This document shows positions 7,091-11,763 of a stretch of DNA of 11,763 nt, one piece after another (the first letter of the stretch is position 1; the number at the start of each line of letters is the position of its first letter). Location of the stretch: positions 1 through 11,763 of the forward strand of contig NZ_CALKTS010000273.1 in NCBI RefSeq assembly GCF_937997595.1, in the 5' to 3' direction. A program made the position numbers and the translations under genes. Under the pieces are notes generated by a model. The model made no database searches. It was not told where the DNA came from and saw only the letters and a list, made by a program, of their open reading frames with translations. The DNA comes from an uncultured Campylobacter sp. (GTDB lineage: Bacteria > Campylobacterota > Campylobacteria > Campylobacterales > Campylobacteraceae).

Positions 7091-7777
7091 CTATTTAGTA
7101 GCATTAGCCTCGCTTGCATTTATTTTATTCATCGCAGCTACTACGTTGCAGCTAAACTCAGCTCCTAGCTTGCAAGCCTTGTCGTAGTAGATCATCGCCT
7201 TATCCAGATCCGGCTCGCCAAATTCCTTCTTTGAATACGCTAGCCCGACCCTCTGGCATCCCTCTGCCAAAGCAGCATCGCAAGATTTGAGGAAAAACTT
7301 AAGAGCGCCCTGATAGTCTTTTTCTTCGTAGCTAGCGACCGCAGCGTTTAAGCAGCCCTCGCCTAGTCCCAAATCGCATGATTTGGCAAAAAACGCGAAC
7401 GTATTTTTCTTATCGGCATTTTTATAAGAGATTATCGCGGCGTTGTAGCAAGCTTTGGCGGCTCCCAGCTCGCACGCTTTGGAATAAAACCGCGCGGACT
7501 TGCCCTTATCTTTCGTAGTTTTATATAAATTTTGCTCGTCGTAATACAAATCCCCCGCGATAGCACAGCTATTTTCTAGCCCTGCTTCACAAGCTTTTTC
7601 AAACGGCTTTTTTGCTGCCTCATAATCGCGCTCCTCAAGCAAATACGCTCCATAGTCTTCGCACGAATTAGCCCTACCGATGCCGCATCCGACAAACGAG
7701 ACCCCTTGCGGGAAAAATATCTGCGCGAGCAAGTAGGCTGCTACGATTAGTGCGGCAATCGACGCTAAAATTTTCAT
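7091..7777 (-). CDS. Membrane-anchored cysteine-paired Sel1-like repeat protein (Hcp-like)
   Basis: A 228-residue protein with an N-terminal hydrophobic segment (3-22; signal anchor or signal peptide) and then repeated helix pairs of the Sel1/TPR type. Each unit carries cysteines in a C-x7-C arrangement: C31/C39, C63/C71, C102/C110, C134/C142, C166/C174 and C202/C210. This is the disulfide pattern of the Helicobacter cysteine-rich (Hcp) proteins and implies a periplasmic or exported location. The steps between pairs are 32, 39, 32, 32 and 36 residues, so several units are shorter than the standard 36. Such proteins usually serve as protein-binding scaffolds; no partner is suggested by the neighbours. 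The ATG has a strong AAGGAG site 6 nt upstream and its own promoter, so it is probably monocistronic. Confidence 0.88.
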   Translation of the reverse strand: MKILASIAALIVAAYLLAQIFFPQGVSFVGCGIGRANSCEDYGAYLLEERDYEAAKKPFEKACEAGLENSCAIAGDLYYDEQNLYKTTKDKGKSARFYSKACELGAAKACYNAAIISYKNADKKNTFAFFAKSCDLGLGEGCLNAAVASYEEKDYQGALKFFLKSCDAALAEGCQRVGLAYSKKEFGEPDLDKAMIYYDKACKLGAEFSCNVVAAMNKINASEANATK

Positions 7778-7804
7778 TTTTGCTCCTTTTAAATTTTAAA
7801 AATA

Positions 7805-7813
7805 ATTATAGCA
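7805..7813 (-). promoter_or_regulatory. Extended -10 promoter of the Sel1-repeat gene
   Basis: Read on the minus strand the sequence is TGCTATAAT, a perfect extended -10 (TGnTATAAT), 27 nt before the start codon and preceded by CTTTT. The AAGGAG ribosome site follows at about 7784-7789. With the start so close, the leader would be only about 20 nt. Confidence 0.65.
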
Positions 7814-8217
7814 AAAAGCGAGGGGTAAAATTTTAATTTTTGATAATAGCTGTGAAATTTGCGGCGAAATTCCTACAAAATTTCTATCAAAATCCCAAGC
7901 AAAATTTTAAATAAAATTTTAAACGGAGCTTTGAGCTGAATTTCAAAAAGACAAATTAAAATTTTACTTGCAAGATTGTTTTTATGGTTGGCTTGCCTCA
8001 ATTTTTACTCGCACGTCTATGCGGCATCCACGGCGCCTGCAGTATTTATAATAAAGCATTTAATCCTGAGGTCTGAAACACCTACGGACTCTACAATGGT
8101 AATTTATCAGGGCGACAATCTAATGCGTAAAATATTTTGTTGCATACCAAGCCCGCGACAAGCATCTTGCCACGCCCTAGAAAACTTTTGAAAATTTCGC
8201 ATTGCTGCTTAAAAATT
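7814..8217. other. Non-coding stretch, AT-rich, no gene seen
   Basis: The first 130 nt are runs of AAAATTTT-type words. The rest has only short open frames, with no ribosome site or recognisable protein. On the minus strand 8154-8174 can fold as a 9-bp hairpin (CGTGGCAAG, loop ATG, CTTGTCGCG; two G-U pairs) about 45 nt past the candidate pseudogene, but it lacks a U-tract. Confidence 0.5.
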
Positions 8218-8537
8218 TTAAAAAATTTTATGCCACCGCCCTTTAAGTTTTATCTTAGAAATAGGCTTTTCTATGCCAAAATCGTGGGCTTAATGCACCT
8301 TTAGGCGTTTTGGCTCAATACCCAGGATTCTTAGATCCACACCACTTAGATATATGAGCCTTAAAAATAACTTAGGCCGCGCAGTATCTGTATCGCGCAT
8401 GTAAATTTCATCATGTAAGCCGCACCCACACATCATCCATGAGCACTATATTTGCCGCGATTCCGCGCGCTGTATGCCAAAAAAGCGTATCGGTCATGAG
8501 CGATAAATTTCCGCTTTTCGCCGCTTACACGATCCAT
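8218..8537 (-). pseudogene. Probable broken small gene downstream of the EthD gene
   Basis: On the minus strand an ATG at 8537 (GAGG 10 nt upstream) opens a frame of 34 codons, starting MDRVSGEKRKFIAHDRYAFL, that ends at TGA 8433. A second frame continues past that point from about 8445, reading WMMCGCGLHDEIYMRDTDT and on through LSGVDLRILGIEPKRLKVH. It meets TAA at 8290 and then stays open in the same frame (AHDFGIEKPISKIKLKGRWH) until TAA at 8218. Together these give about 105 codons of protein-like sequence with one frameshift and one nonsense codon. It starts 27 nt after the EthD stop, so the two were probably co-transcribed. I do not recognise the family. Confidence 0.4.
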
Positions 8538-8564
8538 GAAATTTTATCCTCTCGGTCTTTAAAT

Positions 8565-8942
8565 TTACGCTTTTTTGGAGCCGAACTCTATCACGGCCTC
8601 CTCCTCGCCGAACCACATCACCGAGTTTTTCATATCGCAAAACTTCGCCTCATCCGCCATCAGCTCCGCTAACACCACTCGCGCTACCTCGCTGTTTCGT
8701 GCGTCCGCAAACGCCTGCACGCTTTCATACCATAGCTCGCCCATCGCGTCGTAGCCAAACGCCGCCGTCTCACGCTTGGTGCTCTGACCCTCGGGAAAGA
8801 CGGGAATAGTTTTTGCGTAACGGATAATATTTAGCTCTTTTTGATTAGCCAAAACCTTTTGCGAATGCGCCTCCCAGTGCGCCAAAAACTCCTGCTGCGT
8901 GATGTTCGGCGCCCTTTTTACTAACATCGTGATCTTAAACAT
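8565..8942 (-). CDS. EthD-domain protein (ferredoxin-like dimeric alpha/beta-barrel)
   Basis: A 125-residue cytoplasmic protein of the EthD/dimeric alpha-beta barrel superfamily. It opens with the typical strand MFKITMLVKR, then EEF-like QEFLAHWEAH with H22, W23 and H26, the usual EthD HW/YW...H element. Next come ELWYES (69-74) and DEAKFCD (97-103), followed by a last strand NSVMWFGEEE. The length fits a single domain. Members are small oxygenase- or cyclase-like proteins, or accessory proteins of degradation clusters; most bacterial ones are uncharacterised. Here it has no catabolic partners, only a probable broken gene 27 nt downstream. The ATG has AGGGAG 6 nt upstream. Domain assignment is good, the reaction unknown. 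Confidence 0.85.
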   Translation of the reverse strand: MFKITMLVKRAPNITQQEFLAHWEAHSQKVLANQKELNIIRYAKTIPVFPEGQSTKRETAAFGYDAMGELWYESVQAFADARNSEVARVVLAELMADEAKFCDMKNSVMWFGEEEAVIEFGSKKA

Positions 8943-8966
8943 AACCGCTCCCTAAATGAAATTTAT

Positions 8967-8988
8967 CGCAAATTTGCGCCCTATTCTA
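8967..8988 (-). promoter_or_regulatory. Candidate promoter and operator-like palindrome ahead of the EthD gene
   Basis: On the minus strand TAGAAT (8983-8988) is a plausible -10 box about 41 nt before the ATG. Just downstream lies the perfect 12-bp palindrome CGCAAATTTGCG (8967-8978), placed near the expected transcription start, where a repressor could bind. AT-centred palindromes are common in this DNA, so the operator reading is weak. Confidence 0.25.
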
Positions 8989-9387
8989 TGATGCATCCGC
9001 GTTTTTGCAATTTTGCTTAGCGTTCTTTGCGTCTAAATAGACCTTGCAAAAACTTAAAATAGCAGCCGTGCACGCTATCACAGATCGCCAAAATACATAA
9101 ACCTCGCCGTTTAAAACTTAAATCGCTGTCAATCTTACTTAGTTTAACTACCTAAAGCGTCATTTACGGCTACAGTCAAAATAAATTCCGCAGGCTCTTT
9201 GCGGGCAAAGTAAAATTCTGCCAAACCTTAGTGGACGATAAAATTTTACCAATCTCTAACGAGCATAAAATTCCGTCCGTTTTAGGCGAGCGAGTAAAAT
9301 TCTGCGGCCTTTCAAACGGCGACAAAACAGACGAGCGGCGGTTTTATCTTTCACCGCCGCGCGCAAATTACGTTGCCACGCACGCGC
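8986..9387. other. Gap between the EthD gene and ruvX, repeated words and a short open frame
   Basis: No convincing gene. On the minus strand 9117-8986 is open for 43 codons with no ATG. It reads a short hydrophobic stretch (VIACTAAILSFCKVYL) followed by a Lys/Asn/Ala tail, and may be the end of a lost gene or a small membrane peptide. Between 9183 and 9307 the words AAATTCCGC (9183), AGTAAAATTCTGC (9209 and 9293) and AAAATTCCG (9267) recur. A hairpin close to the ruvX end is listed separately. Confidence 0.4.
9335..9360 (-). terminator. Candidate terminator hairpin after ruvX
   Basis: GCGGCGGT (9335-9342) and ACCGCCGC (9353-9360) form a perfect 8-bp GC-rich stem with a 10-nt loop, beginning 28 nt past the ruvX stop on the minus strand. 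The following sequence is TCGTCTGTTTTGT, a weak and delayed U-rich tract, so termination may be partial. Confidence 0.45.
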
Positions 9388-9780
9388 CTAGCCCTTGCTC
9401 GACAAAAACCTTTGCAAAATTATCGTCGCGGCGATGCTATCAAAGCGCGCGTACTTGCCGCCGCCCTTAGCGCCTTTGCTCGCAAACTCCGCCGCTTCAG
9501 CGCTCGAAAAGCTCTCATCTTGAAATTTTATCTCGCCGTCAAAATCCAGCAGCGAGGCGAAGTGGCGTATGCGCCTACTCATCTCCTCCTCGCTCGCCCC
9601 GCCGCGCGGCACGCCCAGCACGAGCACGCTGGCGCCCTTTTCGCGCAGCAGTTCGCTTAGCTCGCGCGCGGCTTGGGTGCGGTTTTTGCGCAGGATCGGC
9701 TCGCACGGAAGCGGCGTCTTATCATCCGGTGCCGCCGCCACGCCGATACGTTTAAGCCCAAGATCGATCGCAACTATCAA
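9388..9780 (-). CDS. ruvX: RuvX/YqgF-family Holliday junction resolvase / pre-16S rRNA nuclease
   Basis: A 130-residue RNase H-fold nuclease. It begins with the family strand MIVAIDLGLKRIGVA, catalytic D6, then VLGVPRG (54-60), DES (88-90; usually DER, with E89 as the second acid) and the C-terminal DSIAATIILQRFL with D114. These are the three acidic metal-binding positions of YqgF proteins. E. coli YqgF matures the 5' end of 16S rRNA; other members cut Holliday junctions. The start is TTG at 9780: AAAGGA lies 6 nt upstream and an in-frame TGA sits two codons before it, so no earlier start is possible. In C. jejuni the gene follows dprA directly (Cj0634-Cj0635, from memory), whereas here it is about 830 nt away and needs its own promoter or read-through. 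Confidence 0.93.
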   Translation of the reverse strand: MIVAIDLGLKRIGVAAAPDDKTPLPCEPILRKNRTQAARELSELLREKGASVLVLGVPRGGASEEEMSRRIRHFASLLDFDGEIKFQDESFSSAEAAEFASKGAKGGGKYARFDSIAATIILQRFLSSKG

Positions 9781-10613
9781 ATTTCATCCTTTGCTAACAT
9801 CAAATTTTGCGGAATTTCGCCATTAAAATTATGCCACCAAAATTCCGCGATCGGAATTTCATAGCTAAATTTTATCGCAGAATTTAACTGCGGAATTTAT
9901 GAAATTTTATACGAAATTGACATAAATTACACTCGCTCGCGCCGCTTGCGAGCTATTAAATTTAGCGTACCACGAGCTTCAAATTCCAAAATTTCGATCG
10001 CCGCGCCCGGCTCAGTACATCCGCACTGAGTCCACGCGAGCTGCACGTAAGCGACACCCAAACTCACGGCGGGCATAAATCCTGCCGTGCAGGTGCCGGA
10101 CGTGCAACCAACCCACCCCACGCAAAATCAAAATTTTAAAGCAAACCCACACTCACGCGACGGAGCAGATACAAGCCCCTACGCTTTATAACTCGTAAAA
10201 TTTTGCCGCCGTGACCAAAAATTTTCTCTTACGGCAAATTTACCCACCGCACTTGCGATGGAATTCGTAATCAAATTTACACGCAAAAATTTAGCACGAT
10301 AGGCAAACAAACATTTAAACGCTATTTCAGAAAATTTCATGCATTTTAACGCTTAAATTCCGCACCGCAAAGTATTTATAGATCGCGAGAAGCATTCACA
10401 AACCGATCATTACCGCAAGCGGAGGCAAGCGGCGCTGCACAAGAACAAGCCGCGCGGGTTTTTTAAGCTTAGGTGCTATTTGCGGAAGGTAAAATTTTAC
10501 CGGGCGCCTTTTTCTAAATTTAAACTCAGGCCTCGCAAACTACGCGCCGTGCAAACAAGCCGTGCTAGCGGGCGGCGCCGATTAAATCACGGCGAGTAAG
10601 CGCCCGCCGCCGG
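9781..10613. other. 833-nt gap splitting dprA from ruvX, no convincing gene
   Basis: This stretch holds short words rather than genes. AAATTCCG and CGGAATTT form an 8-bp inverted repeat with a 4-nt spacer at 9840-9859, and GCGGAATTT recurs at 9809 and 9893. There is a 14-bp palindrome GGTAAAATTTTACC at 10488-10501 and a direct repeat GCAAGCGG at 10415 and 10425. Two short minus-strand frames are open. One runs 10121-9927 from GTG (64 codons, no ribosome site; an inner ATG at 10076 has GCAGGA upstream; it contains AWTQCGCTEPGAAIEILEFE). The other runs 10340-10179 from ATG (53 codons, no ribosome site, basic). Neither is recognisable and either may be chance or the remains of inserted genes. 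Confidence 0.5.
10568..10607 (-). terminator. Weak terminator-like hairpin after dprA
   Basis: GCGGGCG (10568-10574) and CGCCCGC (10601-10607) pair as a 7-bp stem enclosing a smaller stem (GCCG 10577-10580 with CGGC 10590-10593). The outer stem starts 7 nt past the dprA stop on the minus strand. There is no U-tract after it, so this could protect the mRNA end rather than terminate. Its position agrees with dprA now being the last gene of its operon. Confidence 0.35.
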
Positions 10614-11402
10614 CTACTTTGCCACTATCTTTGCGCCTAGAATTTCGATCCTGCCTTCAAGCTCGTATTCGTAAATTTTATCGCCGAAGCGCTCGATTGC
10701 CGCTTGCAGATCGGAATTTAGCGCTAAAAATTCCATCACTTCATCCTGCGCGCGCTCAGTGTTTTGCGGCGTCTGCGGAGCCAAAGACGCAACAAACTCG
10801 CCAAAATCCGCAATCAGCCGCGCCTGAGATTTTGCGAGCAGATCATTCGTGCCTGCGCTCTCGTCCATTCGGTGCGGCAGCACGTATACGGGTACGCCCA
10901 TCTCGCGGGCCAGGCGCGCGCTTTGCAGCGAGCCGCTGCGGGGCTCTGCTTGAGCGACGATCAGCGCTTCGGACAGCGCCACGACGATGCGGTTGCGCTG
11001 CAAAAACTGAAATCCGCGCGCGCTCACGCCGTCCTCATACTCGCTAAGCGCGAGGCTGCGTTCGTAAATTTTGCCGATCATAGCGGCGTTTTGCGCGGGA
11101 TAAATTTGATCAAGGCCGTTGCCAAAAACCGCGATCGTGTTTGGAAACGCCCCTTCGTGCGCGGCTATGTCGCAGCCGATCGCCGCGCCGCTTACGACGC
11201 AAAAGTCCGCATCGCTCAAAGCGCGCGCGAGGCGCAGGATCAAATTTTTGCTATAAACGCTCATCTTGCGCGAGCCCACGATCGAGATGCGGCGCTTTTG
11301 TAACATCGCCGGCTCGCCCCTAAAATACAGCTGCGCGGGCTCGCTCGCACCGAGCCTTGCTAGACTTGGAATTTTAAAACCGAGCTCACTCGTAGTACTC
11401 AT
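10614..11402 (-). CDS. dprA: DNA-processing protein DprA (natural transformation)
   Basis: A 262-residue DprA: it binds incoming single-stranded DNA in the cytoplasm and loads RecA during natural transformation. The Rossmann-fold core shows SIVGSRKMS (40-48), VVSGAAIGCDIAAHEG (69-84), FGNGLDQIYP (93-102) and FLQRNRIV (133-140), all typical DprA/Smf motifs, plus the acidic-basic stretch AEPRSGSLQSA (152-162). Residues about 218-262 could be a short winged-helix-like (DML1-type) tail. It lacks the N-terminal SAM-like domain of longer DprA proteins, as campylobacterial members do. Its ATG overlaps the upstream deacetylase stop by 17 nt, with only a weak GGA ahead of it, so the two are probably translationally coupled. 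Confidence 0.95.
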   Translation of the reverse strand: MSTTSELGFKIPSLARLGASEPAQLYFRGEPAMLQKRRISIVGSRKMSVYSKNLILRLARALSDADFCVVSGAAIGCDIAAHEGAFPNTIAVFGNGLDQIYPAQNAAMIGKIYERSLALSEYEDGVSARGFQFLQRNRIVVALSEALIVAQAEPRSGSLQSARLAREMGVPVYVLPHRMDESAGTNDLLAKSQARLIADFGEFVASLAPQTPQNTERAQDEVMEFLALNSDLQAAIERFGDKIYEYELEGRIEILGAKIVAK

Positions 11403-11763
11403 AAATTTCGTCCAAATACACTAAATCGACCTCGCCTAGGATGTCGGCGCTGTTTGCAAGCGCGCGCAGAGTGGAGCTTTTGGGATGGCCGATAGCGATG
11501 GCGTAACCCTGTTTTTTAGCAAGCGTCACGGCTTCGCGCAGCTTTTTGCGCACCGCAGCGACGCTGTTTTGATTATCTAAAAACACATCGCGATGCACGT
11601 ATCGCATACCGAGCCCATTCATCGCCGCCTTAGCCTTGGTAGCGGGGCTCGTGCGCGAGTCGATAAATAAAAATCCATGCTCGTTCATCGCGCGCAGCAG
11701 GTTTTGCATCGCGCGCTCGTCGGCGGTAAATTTAGAACCGGTGTGGTTGTTTATAAATTTAGC
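11386..11763 (-). CDS. Divergent polysaccharide deacetylase (YibQ/DUF610 family), 5' end cut by window
   Basis: The C-terminal 125 codons of a gene that enters from beyond the right edge. The frame is open to position 11763, and the residues before the first internal Met (AKFINNHTGSKFTADERA) carry the family's NNHTGSKFT motif. The true start is therefore outside the window. FLFIDSRTSPATKAK, YVHRDVFLDN and IAIGHPKSSTLRAL are the other recognisable blocks of the Polysacc_deac_2 (divergent deacetylase) family, an NodB-like fold usually exported or membrane-bound. The exact role is unknown. It is co-directional with dprA, overlapping by 17 nt, as in C. jejuni Cj0633-Cj0634 from memory. Confidence 0.9.
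   Translation of the reverse strand, partial: AKFINNHTGSKFTADERAMQNLLRAMNEHGFLFIDSRTSPATKAKAAMNGLGMRYVHRDVFLDNQNSVAAVRKKLREAVTLAKKQGYAIAIGHPKSSTLRALANSADILGEVDLVYLDEIYEYYE

Noticed and set aside
7805..7960. Minus-strand frame with one stop ahead of the Sel1-repeat gene
   Set aside because: Its translation is Lys/Phe/Ile-rich and explained wholly by AAAATTTT runs; the promoter of the Sel1-repeat gene overlaps it.
7976..8191. 71-codon plus-strand frame from TTG with a signal-peptide-like start
   Set aside because: No ribosome site, odd composition after the hydrophobic start, no recognisable family; likely chance.
9231..9470. 79-codon plus-strand frame entering ruvX
   Set aside because: Its second half is antisense to ruvX and its first half is made of the recurring AAAATT words; also spans the candidate terminator hairpin.
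10179..10340. 53-codon basic minus-strand frame from ATG
   Set aside because: No ribosome site, and much of its sequence comes from AAATTT words, which generate Lys-Phe/Asn-Phe readings by chance.
10451..10475. CCGCGCGGG followed by six Ts as a plus-strand terminator
   Set aside because: The GC part is a loopless 8-bp palindrome that cannot form a proper hairpin, and no plus-strand gene precedes it.
10619..11323. Long plus-strand frames opposite dprA (up to 179 codons)
   Set aside because: Ala/Arg-rich antisense readings of GC-rich dprA codons; no family match, and DprA motifs lie on the other strand.

Overview
The window looks like chromosomal DNA from a Campylobacter of the higher-GC oral/enteric group (C. 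gracilis, rectus or showae type). This is inferred from three things: intergenic DNA saturated with AAATTT/AAAATTTT words, protein sequences of campylobacterial character, and two gene neighbourhoods that match remembered C. jejuni and Helicobacter pylori gene order. It is mostly housekeeping genes separated by unusually long non-coding or decayed stretches. I see no IS element, phage gene, CRISPR array, rRNA or tRNA, and no convincing new multi-gene system.

Left block (136-4212, minus strand): a tightly packed run read right to left. It encodes an M23 peptidoglycan peptidase of the Csd3/Pgp3 cell-shape type, the Mg2+ channel MgtE, a NUDT14-like Nudix hydrolase whose start overlaps mgtE by 16 nt, and a membrane-anchored alpha/beta hydrolase. 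A likely sigma70 promoter lies just upstream of the peptidase, in a 138-nt divergent intergenic region.

Divergent block (4351-6454, plus strand): an exported protein resembling the N-terminal domain of H. pylori PgbA (TTG start, good RBS, TATAAT box) overlaps by 8 nt a GlcD-type FAD-linked oxidase. From memory, the Csd3/Pgp3 - PgbA-like - GlcD neighbourhood is shared with H. pylori HP0506-HP0509 and C. jejuni Cj1213-Cj1215.

Middle (6455-9387): sparse. It has a degenerate ~22-bp tandem repeat, two stretches that read like frameshifted gene remnants (6720-7014 and 8218-8537, both minus), a membrane-anchored cysteine-paired Sel1-repeat protein (7091-7777, minus) with a strong promoter, and a lone EthD-domain protein (8565-8942, minus).

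Right block (9388-11763, minus strand): a divergent polysaccharide deacetylase (cut by the window edge), dprA (17-nt overlap) and ruvX. From memory, the same three genes are contiguous in C. jejuni (Cj0633-Cj0635). Here ruvX is pushed about 830 nt away from dprA by DNA with no convincing gene, rich in short inverted and direct repeats built on AAATTCCG and TAAAATTTTA words.
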